Of a stretch of 15,578 nt of DNA, positions 1 to 6,680 are shown in pieces. Below the pieces are notes generated by a model. It ran no database searches. It saw only the letters and a list, made by a program, of their open reading frames with translations, and was not told where the DNA came from. This DNA comes from an uncultured Clostridia bacterium (GTDB lineage Bacteria; Bacillota; Clostridia; UMGS1883): positions 1 to 15,578 of the forward strand of contig CANQKL010000022.1 in assembly GCA_947624455.1 (NCBI GenBank). Direction: 5' to 3'. Position numbers and translations under genes: made by a program. Position 1 is the stretch's first letter. Each line of letters opens with the position of its first letter.

Positions 1-148
1 CCCCCGAACCTCGGTGAAAACCACGCGGAGCTTTATAAATACTCTCACCAGAACGGTTGACATCCTGAAGAAAAACGGGGCCATTGCCACTACAAAAGAG
101 GTCGAATATGAAGATTACATAGAGTATGTGGTGAAAATAGCTAAATAA
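1..148 (+). CDS. ParB/Noc-family DNA-binding protein, C-terminal fragment
   Basis: The frame starting at base 2 is open for 48 codons and stops with TAA at 146-148. The end reads RSFINTLTRTVDILKKNG, then about 14 residues, then EYEDYIEYVVKIAK. This resembles the C-terminal dimerisation region of ParB/Spo0J/Noc proteins, which typically ends in a motif like FINT.(x)AVD..(K)xxG ... (D)DYIE.xIKI. A second complete parB lies two genes on, and in Clostridia and Bacilli the order rsmG, noc, parA (soj), parB (spo0J) is common, so this is most likely the Noc-like paralogue (nucleoid occlusion). The N-terminal ParB box and helix-turn-helix lie outside the window, so Noc and Spo0J cannot be told apart by the DNA-binding motif. 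It ends with its own terminator, so parA is a separate unit. Confidence 0.75.
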   Translation, partial: PRTSVKTTRSFINTLTRTVDILKKNGAIATTKEVEYEDYIEYVVKIAK

Positions 149-158
149 TGTCAAAAAT

Positions 159-193
159 GCACAAACATTTAAAAAATTGTTTGTGTATTTTTT
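159..193 (+). terminator. Rho-independent terminator after the noc/parB-like gene
   Basis: An 8-bp perfect stem (160-167 CACAAACA with 178-185 TGTTTGTG) is followed by TA and six T residues (188-193). It begins 11 bases after the stop codon at 148. The stem is AT-rich, so it may be of moderate strength. Confidence 0.65.
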
Positions 194-203
194 CAAAATA
201 AAA

Positions 204-219
204 TGTTTCACATGAAACA
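204..219. promoter_or_regulatory. parS-like site overlapping the parA promoter
   Basis: TGTTTCACATGAAACA differs at one position from the Bacillus-type parS consensus TGTTNCACGTGAAACA (centre CACATG instead of CACGTG). It covers the predicted -35 box of parA (207-212). Binding of ParB or the Noc-like protein here would be expected to repress parAB, which is inference. Confidence 0.7.
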
Positions 220-235
220 ATTAATGTGCTATAAT
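207..235 (+). promoter_or_regulatory. Sigma-A-type promoter of parA-parB-serS
   Basis: The -35 box TTCACA (207-212) and the -10 box TATAAT (230-235) are separated by exactly 17 bp, with an extended -10 element (TGC at 227-229). The -35 is embedded in the parS-like site. Transcription would start near 242, giving a leader of about 24 bases. Confidence 0.7.
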
Positions 236-265
236 AGAAATAGTAAAATCAAAAGAGGTGAGAAT

Positions 266-1030
266 ATGTCAAGAGTGATCGCGATCGCCAACCAGAAAGG
301 CGGCGTTGGAAAGACCACTACCGCCGTCAATTTGGCGGCCTGTCTGGCCAGCATGAAAAAAAAGGTCCTCATTGTGGATGTGGACCCTCAGGGCAATACC
401 ACCAGCGGCCTGGGCATTGACAAACGACGCTGCGAAAAGACGGTATACGACTGCCTGATCGGCGGCGAACCCATGGACGCCGTCATTGTGGAAACGCAGT
501 ATGAGAACCTTTATGTCTGCCCGTCCAATATCGACCTTTCAGGGGCGGAGATCGACCTGATAAGCGTTATGGGGCGGGAAAATCAGCTTAAAAACTCCAT
601 TAAGCCCATCAGGGAACAGTTCGACTACATTTTTATCGACACCCCTCCTTCCCTGGGCCTTATAACGATAAATACCCTTACCGCTGCGGACAGCGTCCTG
701 ATCCCTATTCAATGCGAGTTTTACGCTCTGGAGGGCGTGAGTCAGCTTACCAATACGATAAAGCGGGTCAAGGAGGCTTTGAATCCAAATATCGCCATAG
801 AGGGAGTGCTGCTCACCATGTATGACAGCCGCACCAATCTGTCCATTCAGGTGGTGGACGAGGTCAAGCGCTTTTTCCCCAATAAGGTATATAAGACCAT
901 AATCCCCCGAAATGTCCGCTTGGGAGAGGCTCCGGGCTTTGGTCAGCCGGTGATCTACTATGACAACGGCTCGAAGGGCGCCGAGGGTTATATGAGCCTT
1001 GCGAAAGAGATGACAGGAGTTGATGTATAA
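266..1030 (+). CDS. parA: ParA/Soj chromosome-partitioning ATPase
   Basis: ParA-type P-loop ATPase of 254 residues that works with ParB on parS sites in origin segregation, and in related bacteria affects DnaA initiation and sporulation. The deviant Walker A motif KGGVGKTT is at residues 11-18 with its signature first lysine; the switch region VDVDPQGN follows near residue 38 and the Walker B-like FIDTPPSLG near residue 126. The frame is open from 203, but ATG 266 is chosen because GAGGTGAG lies just upstream (255-262) and the protein then begins MSRVIAIANQKGGVGK like other Soj proteins; the longer start would lie inside the parS-like site and upstream of the -10 box. Stop TAA and the parB ATG share one base, indicating translational coupling. 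Confidence 0.96.
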   Translation: MSRVIAIANQKGGVGKTTTAVNLAACLASMKKKVLIVDVDPQGNTTSGLGIDKRRCEKTVYDCLIGGEPMDAVIVETQYENLYVCPSNIDLSGAEIDLISVMGRENQLKNSIKPIREQFDYIFIDTPPSLGLITINTLTAADSVLIPIQCEFYALEGVSQLTNTIKRVKEALNPNIAIEGVLLTMYDSRTNLSIQVVDEVKRFFPNKVYKTIIPRNVRLGEAPGFGQPVIYYDNGSKGAEGYMSLAKEMTGVDV

Positions 1031-1869
1031 TGTCGAAAAGACAGCTTGGGAGAGGCTTTGAGGAGCTTTTTGCCGCGACGGCCAATTTGTCCGGCCTTGA
1101 CAATGACAATTCGGCCCTGAATATAAAGGTTTCGCTCATTGAACCCCGTCCCGACCAGCCCCGAAAATACTTTGACAAAGAACAGCTTCAGGAGTTGGCG
1201 GATTCCATCGCCGAACACGGCGTCATTCAGCCGGTGATCCTCGTAAAAGGCGAAAACGGCTATTATCGGATAATCGCCGGCGAACGCCGATGGCGGGCGG
1301 CTAAGTTGGCCGGACTGACGGAAATACCGGCCATTGTCCGGGATTACAGCGACGTCCAGGCGGCGGAGATCGCCCTTATCGAGAACCTTCAGCGGGAGGA
1401 TCTGAATCCTATTGAGGAGGCCCAGGGCTACAAGGATCTGATGGATCGGTTTGGCCTTACTCAGGACAAAATCAGTGAAAGAGTGGGGAAAAGCCGCAGC
1501 AATGTGGCGAATATGCTGCGCCTGTTGAACCTTGACCCCGAGCTTCAAATCCTTTTGCAGAGCGGGCGCATATCCACTGGACATGCCCGGGCCTTGTTGG
1601 CCGTCCCAGAAGGAGAGAAGCGTGTGGAGCTGGGCAAAAGGGTGGCGGCGGAAAATCTGACCGTCCGTCAGGTGGAGGAGCTCGCTAAAAAGAAGGATCC
1701 CGCGGCAAGGCCCAAGCCCCGGGTCTCCGCCCCTAAATACCCTGACGTGGAGAGGACGCTGTCCGAAAAATTTGGGACAAAGGTGTCTATCAAAGGCGGA
1801 AAAAAGGGCAAGATAGAAATAGAATTTTACAGCGCGGATGATCTGACCCGCATAGTTGATCTGCTTTGA
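1030..1869 (+). CDS. parB: ParB/Spo0J chromosome-partitioning protein
   Basis: Centromere-binding CTPase of 279 residues. The N-terminal ParB domain has PDQPRKYF (41-48), GVIQPVIL (64-71) and the CTP-binding GERRWRA (84-90); ENLQRE at 118-123 is the second conserved box. A helix-turn-helix (about 143-165, LTQDKISERVGKSRSNVANM) reads parS, and the last about 30 residues (GTKVSIKGGKKGKIEIEF...) form the dimerisation domain. Length and domain order are normal for Spo0J. The start ATG overlaps the parA stop by one base (TAATG). One parS-like and one perfect parS site in this window are its expected targets. The gene is followed after 31 bases by serS, so the three genes probably form one transcript. 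Confidence 0.96.
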   Translation: MSKRQLGRGFEELFAATANLSGLDNDNSALNIKVSLIEPRPDQPRKYFDKEQLQELADSIAEHGVIQPVILVKGENGYYRIIAGERRWRAAKLAGLTEIPAIVRDYSDVQAAEIALIENLQREDLNPIEEAQGYKDLMDRFGLTQDKISERVGKSRSNVANMLRLLNLDPELQILLQSGRISTGHARALLAVPEGEKRVELGKRVAAENLTVRQVEELAKKKDPAARPKPRVSAPKYPDVERTLSEKFGTKVSIKGGKKGKIEIEFYSADDLTRIVDLL

Positions 1870-1900
1870 GCAAGAAAATAATAGATTTGGAGGCATTACA

Positions 1901-3142
1901 ATGTTAGACATGAAACTTATACGCACACAGACCGAACGTGTGAAGGCGGCTATGGCCCGCCGCAAGGAGGATGTGGACATCGACGCCGTCATCGCCCTTG
2001 ACGATAAGCGCCGAGCCATGCTTTACGAGGTGGAGAACCTCAAGGCTAAGCAGAATGAGACTTCGAAGAAAATCCCTGTCATGAAAAAGAACGGCGAGGA
2101 TACGGCTCCGGTTTTTGCCGAGATGAAGGCCCTGTCCGACAGAGTAAAGGAGATGGACGAGGAGGTTCGGGGCGTAGAGGCCGAGATATATGAGGCTATG
2201 CTCCGCATCCCCAACATCCCCAACGACGATGTTCCCGACGGGGACACGGACGAGGACAACGTTGAGATCCGCCGTTTTGGGGAGCCTACGAAGTTTGACT
2301 TCGAGCCAAAGGCCCACTGGGACATAGGCGCGGATCTGGGCATATTGGATCCGGATACCGCCGCGAAAATCACCGGCGCCCGATTCCACGTTTACCGGGA
2401 CATGGGCGCAAAGCTGGAAAGGGCCGTGGTAAATTACTACCTTGACACTCACACGGAAAAGCACGGATATACGGAGATATTCCCGCCCTTTATGGTTCAC
2501 CGCAACTCTATGATAGGCACCGGTCAGCTCCCCAAGTTCGAGGAGGATGCGTATAAGGTGGCCGGAACGGACTATTTCCTTGTGCCCACGGCGGAGGTGC
2601 CTGTGACCAATATGTATAGGGAGCAGATATTGGACGGGGCGCAGCTACCTATAAAGCACGTGGCGTATACCGCCTGCTTCCGGCAGGAGGCCGGCAGCGC
2701 CGGCCGCGACGGACGCGGCCTCATCCGTCAGCATCAGTTTAACAAGGTGGAGCTTGTGAAATTCACCCGTCCCGAGGACAGCTATGAGGAACTGGAAAAA
2801 CTGACCCACGACGCTGAAATGGTGCTTCAGGGCTTGGGTCTGCCCTATAGAGTGGTTCGCATTTGCGTGGGCGATTTGGGCTTCACCGCTGCAAAGAAAT
2901 ACGACATAGAAGTTTGGATGCCCTCTTATGGACGCTATGTGGAGATATCCTCCTGCTCCAACTTTGAGGATTTCCAGGCCCGGCGGGCGAACATTAAATT
3001 TAAGGACGCGGGCGGCAAGGCTCAGTTTGTCCACACCCTCAACGGCAGCGGCGTGGCTGTGGGCCGCACAGTGGCCGCCGTACTGGAAAATTACCAGAAC
3101 GACGACGGCAGCGTGACCGTACCCGAAGTCCTTAGACCCTAG
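1901..3142 (+). CDS. serS: Seryl-tRNA synthetase
   Basis: Class II synthetase charging tRNA-Ser (and tRNA-Sec) with serine; 413 residues. An N-terminal antiparallel coiled coil (about 32-103) that grips the tRNA long arm is followed by the catalytic domain: motif 1 around 158-184, the serine-binding TAE loop (PTAEVP 229-234), motif 2 CFRQEAGSAGRDGRG (259-273) and motif 3 NGSGVAVGRT (381-390). The frame is open from 1856, but ATG 1901 is chosen: TTTGGAGG at 1886-1893 is correctly spaced, and MLDMKLIR is the usual N-terminus. It ends at VPEVLRP, a slightly shorter tail than many homologues. I saw no T-box leader in front of it. The parB-serS linkage is common in Clostridia. Confidence 0.97.
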   Translation: MLDMKLIRTQTERVKAAMARRKEDVDIDAVIALDDKRRAMLYEVENLKAKQNETSKKIPVMKKNGEDTAPVFAEMKALSDRVKEMDEEVRGVEAEIYEAMLRIPNIPNDDVPDGDTDEDNVEIRRFGEPTKFDFEPKAHWDIGADLGILDPDTAAKITGARFHVYRDMGAKLERAVVNYYLDTHTEKHGYTEIFPPFMVHRNSMIGTGQLPKFEEDAYKVAGTDYFLVPTAEVPVTNMYREQILDGAQLPIKHVAYTACFRQEAGSAGRDGRGLIRQHQFNKVELVKFTRPEDSYEELEKLTHDAEMVLQGLGLPYRVVRICVGDLGFTAAKKYDIEVWMPSYGRYVEISSCSNFEDFQARRANIKFKDAGGKAQFVHTLNGSGVAVGRTVAAVLENYQNDDGSVTVPEVLRP

Positions 3143-3170
3143 CTTGGGGGCAGAGACGTGATAAGATAAC

Positions 3171-3251
3171 AAAAAACGCCGCCGGGCGAAGCCTGTTCTA
3201 ACGCCGCTCCAAACTGATTTGCGCGGCAAGACCGGGAACGTTCGGCGGCGT
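3171..3251. terminator. Probable shared terminator between convergent serS and DUF4130 gene
   Basis: ACGCCGCCG (3176-3184) pairs perfectly with CGGCGGCGT (3243-3251), enclosing 58 bases that can form a small inner stem (GCCGC/GCGGC type). Read on the minus strand, the stem is followed directly by a run of T (complement of 3171-3176) as expected for termination of the minus-strand genes; the plus-strand T-run is weak. The long loop makes this less certain than a compact hairpin. Confidence 0.5.
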
Positions 3252-3261
3252 CTTTCCTTGG

Positions 3262-4026
3262 TCAAAATTCCCAGACGTGGCGAAAATAGCGGGCGGGCAT
3301 CAGTTGCTTCATCAGCTTGAGGTTTTTTCTTTCCTTTATGCCGATGGTGTCGTAAAACAGCTTCCACAGTCCCTCGAAGCACTCCTCGTCGGAGGATTTC
3401 TTCGGCGGGACGAAGCCCTCTGCGGAGACGATATATCTGTCTTTGCCGTCGTACACCCCCAGGAGCCGCCGCCCGGTGTCGTGAATAACCATCGGTATGC
3501 CAGGAAAGCGGCTGATAAAGTGGCTGAGCGTCAAGGGGAGGATGTTATTCTCCGGCGAGAAACGGCAGTACTGGACGCCTCCCTCCATTATCGAAAAGCG
3601 CATGAAGCCCATCATCTTGTCTGTTTCACGTGAAACATTTTGACTCAGGGAAAAAACGTTGAATACGTAAGGGTCGGTGAGAAAGTTGCCGGCCTTTTTC
3701 CCGAGCCGGAAGCCCATCATCAGATAGTGGTAAATGAAAATTTCCCTGTTGGAGCCGGAGGAAAGATAGGCCCGGTACACCCGGCTCATGGCCTGAGAAC
3801 CCAGCTTTTCTCTGGCCGCTTTTTTTACTCTGGCGGCCTTTGACGGGTCGGTTTCGACCTCCACAAAGCGGGTGGCCAGCATGAGCTGGAGACGCTCCTG
3901 GGAGACTATGTCCGCAGGCTCCCGGCGGCTGTATACCGCGTCAAATATGGCGGTGAACAGTCCGTCATAGGAACCGTCGTACACATATACCGTTGACAGT
4001 TCGTCTAAAATTGTCCCGTCAGACAT
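3262..4026 (-). CDS. TIGR03915-type putative DNA repair/metabolism protein (DUF4130)
   Basis: 254-residue protein of the DUF4130/TIGR03915 kind. It has no known enzymatic mechanism; the family is always found beside, or fused to, uracil-DNA-glycosylase-like proteins or the radical-SAM family TIGR03916, and a DNA modification or repair role is inferred from that. Recognisable stretches are the early YVYDGSYDGLFTAIFDAVY, the central GSNREIFIYHYLMMGFRLGKK, the segment RFSIMEGGVQYCRFSPENNILPLTLSHFISRFP and the C-terminal LMPARYFRHVWEF. Its start overlaps the end of the radical-SAM gene by 22 bases, so both are co-translated. GAGGAGAG precedes the ATG. A perfect parS site (3622-3637) sits inside the reading frame and encodes NVSRET. 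Confidence 0.85.
   Translation of the reverse strand: MSDGTILDELSTVYVYDGSYDGLFTAIFDAVYSRREPADIVSQERLQLMLATRFVEVETDPSKAARVKKAAREKLGSQAMSRVYRAYLSSGSNREIFIYHYLMMGFRLGKKAGNFLTDPYVFNVFSLSQNVSRETDKMMGFMRFSIMEGGVQYCRFSPENNILPLTLSHFISRFPGIPMVIHDTGRRLLGVYDGKDRYIVSAEGFVPPKKSSDEECFEGLWKLFYDTIGIKERKNLKLMKQLMPARYFRHVWEF
3622..3637. promoter_or_regulatory. parS: Perfect parS centromere site inside a coding region
   Basis: TGTTTCACGTGAAACA is a perfect 16-bp palindrome and an exact match to the Bacillus parS consensus. It lies about 1.75 kb downstream of the parB stop codon, within the DUF4130 gene, where the frame reads it as Asn-Val-Ser-Arg-Glu-Thr. It is the expected ParB loading site for origin segregation. 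Confidence 0.92.
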
Positions 4027-5318
4027 TTCAATCTCTCCTCGGTGGTGGGTTGAAGGGCGTCAAAGTCGTCGTTCATGGTGAGCTGACGGTGTTCCGTCAC
4101 CGCCGGCATCATGGAGCTGGCGGCGGTAAGACCGCCGTAAATAAAGCTGTGGTTCATTTTAAAAGCCGGGAACAGGTACTTTCCGTTGCAGGTTATGAAG
4201 TAGACGGAGTTCTTCAACTGGACCCGCAGCTTTTTCAGATCGTCGAAGTTCAGCCTCCCGGCCCGGCGGGCGGATACGATGCGACGGGCGCAGCTTACGC
4301 CGATGCCAGGCACGCGGAGCAGCATTTCATAGGGAGCGGAATTTATTTCCACCGGAAACTGTTCCAGATGGTTCAACGCCCAAAAGGCTTTGGGGTCCAG
4401 CAACGGATCCAGATGGTCGTTCTCCTCGCTCAGGATCTCGTCGGCGGTAAAACCGTAGTAGCGCATGAGCCAATCCGCCTGATACAGGCGGTGTTCTCGA
4501 AGCAGGGGCGGCTTGATGTCCTTGGGCAGGGCGGGGTGGCTGCCAACTGGCACATAGGCGGAGTAAAACACCCGCTTTAGGCCGTAAGTCCGGTACAGGG
4601 CCTGGCTCAGGCGGATTATTTGATAGTCCGAATCAGGAGTGGCCCCGATTATCATTTGGGTGCTTTGTCCAGCGGGAACAAATCGCGGGGCGCTTTTGAA
4701 AAGCTTCAACTCGTTCTTTCGCTGGATAATACCGTCCCTTATCTGGCCCATTGGACGGGTGACCTTTTCTTTGGATTTTTGAGGGGCCAGCAGCCGTAAA
4801 CTGCTTTCGCTGGGCAGCTCGATGTTGACGCTCATTCTGTCGGCCAGGAGGCCAAGGGCCTTGATCAGCTCCGGCGAGGAGCCGGGTATGGCTTTGACGT
4901 GGATATATCCGCAGAAAAAATATTCCTCTCTAAGTATTTTAAGCACCTCCAGCAGACGCTCGGCGGTGTAGTCGGGATCCCTGATTATGCCGGAACTGAG
5001 AAAAAGCCCCTCCACATAATTGCGGCGGTAAAAGTTCATGAACAGATCGGCCAGCTCCCGGGGTTCAAAGGAGGCCCGCTCAATGTCGTTGCTGCGGCGG
5101 CACAGGCAGTACTTGCAGTCGTTCACGCAGTAGTTGGTGTACAGAACCTTCAAAAGTGAGATGCACCGCCCGTCCGAGCTGAAAGCGTGACAGCATCCGG
5201 CGCTTACCGCGCTGCCGATGCCGCCCTTGAAGCTGCGCCTTTCGCTGCCGCTGCTAGTGCAGGCGGCGTCAAATTTGGCGCTGGCGGTCAGTATTCTGAG
5301 CTTGTCGTTGGTCTCCAT
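4005..5318 (-). CDS. Putative DNA modification/repair radical SAM protein (TIGR03916-type)
   Basis: Radical S-adenosylmethionine protein of 437 residues. The [4Fe-4S] cluster motif CVNDCKYC (C64, C68, C71; Cx3Cx2C) follows LLKVLYTNY. Downstream strands typical of the SAM barrel are GLFLSSGI (about 104-111) and GYIHVKAIPG (137-146). Near the C-terminus LLRVPGIGVSCARRIVSARR (about 333-352) is a helix-hairpin-helix motif, which suggests nucleic-acid binding. This combination and the adjacent DUF4130 gene match TIGR03916, whose substrate is unknown. The start ATG is preceded by GAGGTGAG and a strong promoter lies just upstream. No uracil-DNA-glycosylase-like gene is present nearby in this window. 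Family assignment is firm; function is not known. Confidence 0.88.
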   Translation of the reverse strand: METNDKLRILTASAKFDAACTSSGSERRSFKGGIGSAVSAGCCHAFSSDGRCISLLKVLYTNYCVNDCKYCLCRRSNDIERASFEPRELADLFMNFYRRNYVEGLFLSSGIIRDPDYTAERLLEVLKILREEYFFCGYIHVKAIPGSSPELIKALGLLADRMSVNIELPSESSLRLLAPQKSKEKVTRPMGQIRDGIIQRKNELKLFKSAPRFVPAGQSTQMIIGATPDSDYQIIRLSQALYRTYGLKRVFYSAYVPVGSHPALPKDIKPPLLREHRLYQADWLMRYYGFTADEILSEENDHLDPLLDPKAFWALNHLEQFPVEINSAPYEMLLRVPGIGVSCARRIVSARRAGRLNFDDLKKLRVQLKNSVYFITCNGKYLFPAFKMNHSFIYGGLTAASSMMPAVTEHRQLTMNDDFDALQPTTEERLKCLTGQF

Positions 5319-5335
5319 ATCCTCACCTCAAACTT

Positions 5336-5364
5336 ATTATAGCACAGTTGCGCCATAAATGCAA
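5336..5364 (-). promoter_or_regulatory. Promoter of the radical-SAM/DUF4130 operon
   Basis: Minus-strand TTGCAT (5364-5359) and TATAAT (5341-5336) with a 17-bp spacer and the extended element TGTGC in front of the -10. It lies directly upstream of the ribosome site of the radical-SAM gene, giving a very short leader. Confidence 0.75.
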
Positions 5365-5393
5365 ACAAATGTTCGAGAAAAACTGACGAAATT

Positions 5394-6344
5394 TTATCTC
5401 AATTTTTGTATATAAGTTACAATTACCAGCACAGCCGCCGGGCCTAACACCAGGCCGGGGAAGCCTAACAACTGGTAGCCCGCGAAGATGCCCGTCAGGG
5501 TGAGCAGAGGGTGCAGGCCAATGTGGGCGCTGAGGATACGAGGCTCGAGGATCTGTCTTATCAGGGAGCAGACCCCGTACAGGGCCAAAAGGCCGAAGCC
5601 TAAAGCCGCCTTGCCAGTCAGAAATTGCCAAACTGACCAGGGCAGCAGAACAAAACCGGTGCCAAAGACCGGTATCGCGTCCAGGAAAGCCGTGCCGAGG
5701 GCGATAAGGGGCGCCCGCTGTATGCCGAAAAGCACAAGAAATACCGTTAATACGGCAAATATTACGGTCATTATGACGGCTTGGGCGCGGATGTAGCCGC
5801 CGAGGGCATTGCCGACGGTGGCTTTTATGCCGCGCAGGTTTTTTAAAAGGCCGCCTCCGCCGTTTTGCAAAATTATGTCAACCAGTTTCTCCTCGTCTCT
5901 GAGGAAAAAGAAAGCGGAAAGAATGGCGAAGAGCAGTACCATCAGTATGTGAGTCAGATCTCCCATGTGGGACAAAAGGCCGAGGGCCAAAGTTTTGGCG
6001 GCGTCGGCCAACTGTGAACTGAGGGAGCTTAGGAGCCGCCGCGCCATGGGACTGTCAGTCCCCATTTTGGAGATTCGGCCCAGCAGATCCGGCAATTTCC
6101 CCGCTCCGCCGTAGGCTGCCGCCAGACAGAGGGCCAAAGCCGCCCCCACCAAGGCCAGAAAAAAGGCCAGGGCCATTCCCGTCGCCAGCGTGCGCCCCAG
6201 TCCCGCCCGAACCATGCGCCGGACGGAGCGGCGGCAGAGCAGATAGATAAAAAAGCCCAAAATAAACGGAAGCGTCAGCTCCAGCGCCCTGGGCAGCAGA
6301 ACCAGACCCAGCAGGATCGTCACCCCGTAAAACAACCGTTTCAT
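5394..6344 (-). CDS. AI-2E/PerM-family (YtvI-like) membrane permease
   Basis: Polytopic membrane protein of 316 residues. Hydrophobic segments occur near the N-terminus (two in the first about 40 residues, then one around 55-80), around 145-165, and as a cluster over the last about 130 residues. The family signature is the C-terminal block LIRQILEPRILSAHIGLHP followed by a hydrophobic stretch and GFPGLVLGPAA. AI-2E proteins include exporters of small molecules and sporulation protein YtvI; the substrate here cannot be inferred. The open frame extends to a TTG at 6377, but ATG 6344 is preferred because GGGTGATGG precedes it and no ribosome site precedes the TTG. A TATAAT lies at 6365-6360 (minus) but has no good -35 and is very close to the start. 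Confidence 0.87.
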   Translation of the reverse strand: MKRLFYGVTILLGLVLLPRALELTLPFILGFFIYLLCRRSVRRMVRAGLGRTLATGMALAFFLALVGAALALCLAAAYGGAGKLPDLLGRISKMGTDSPMARRLLSSLSSQLADAAKTLALGLLSHMGDLTHILMVLLFAILSAFFFLRDEEKLVDIILQNGGGGLLKNLRGIKATVGNALGGYIRAQAVIMTVIFAVLTVFLVLFGIQRAPLIALGTAFLDAIPVFGTGFVLLPWSVWQFLTGKAALGFGLLALYGVCSLIRQILEPRILSAHIGLHPLLTLTGIFAGYQLLGFPGLVLGPAAVLVIVTYIQKLR

Positions 6345-6396
6345 ACCATCACCCAGGTTATTATATAGAGAAAACAAAATTTTTATAAAAAATTTT

Positions 6397-6569
6397 TTAG
6401 GGGCTGTAAAAAAATACGCGCAGACCTGCGTCGTCGCAAACTCGGTATCGCAAGTTTCGATTTAAAAAATCGAAACACGGCTTACCTTGTTGCTCCTCCT
6501 TTTCCCCACAAAATCGGCTTCGCCGTTTTGCGGGGGCCCCATCTTTGCTAAAAGCCTTAATTTAAGGCT
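6397..6569 (-). repeat. Probable degenerate interspersed repeat with several hairpins
   Basis: This non-coding stretch between the permease gene and proS contains a 10-bp hairpin with 3-base loop (6454-6463/6467-6476), a long hairpin (6504-6518/6522-6535, CCCC...GGGG ends with a TTC loop), a short CGCAG/CTGCG stem (6419-6430), and an odd palindrome AGCCTTAATTTAAGGCT (6553-6569). Minus-strand reading gives a start-less open frame of 54 codons (stop TAA at 6397-6399) ending ...LRYRVCDDAGLRVFFYSP. From memory, similar translated tails recur in Clostridia genomes, as expected for a dispersed repeat, but I could not verify this. No terminal repeats or target duplication were found, so the borders are uncertain. 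Confidence 0.4.
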
Positions 6570-6616
6570 ATAGCATTATGTAATCATTCGGCAAAAATAA
6601 AATAATGTATTAATGT

Positions 6617-6646
6617 AGAAAATTCGCCCTTACGAGCGAATTTTCT
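6617..6646 (-). terminator. Probable terminator of proS
   Basis: An 11-bp perfect stem (AGAAAATTCGC 6617-6627 with GCGAATTTTCT 6636-6646) and an 8-base loop lie 35 bases beyond the proS stop. The T residues are mostly within the 3' arm, so the U-tract is imperfect. It could serve both strands. Confidence 0.5.
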
Positions 6647-6680
6647 CATTTTATGCCATTGGGCTACGAACGAAAAACTA

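Noticed and set aside
988..2019. Long minus-strand open frame (343 codons) opposite parB and serS
   Set aside because: It overlaps two certain genes in antisense, has no ribosome site and no recognisable motif.
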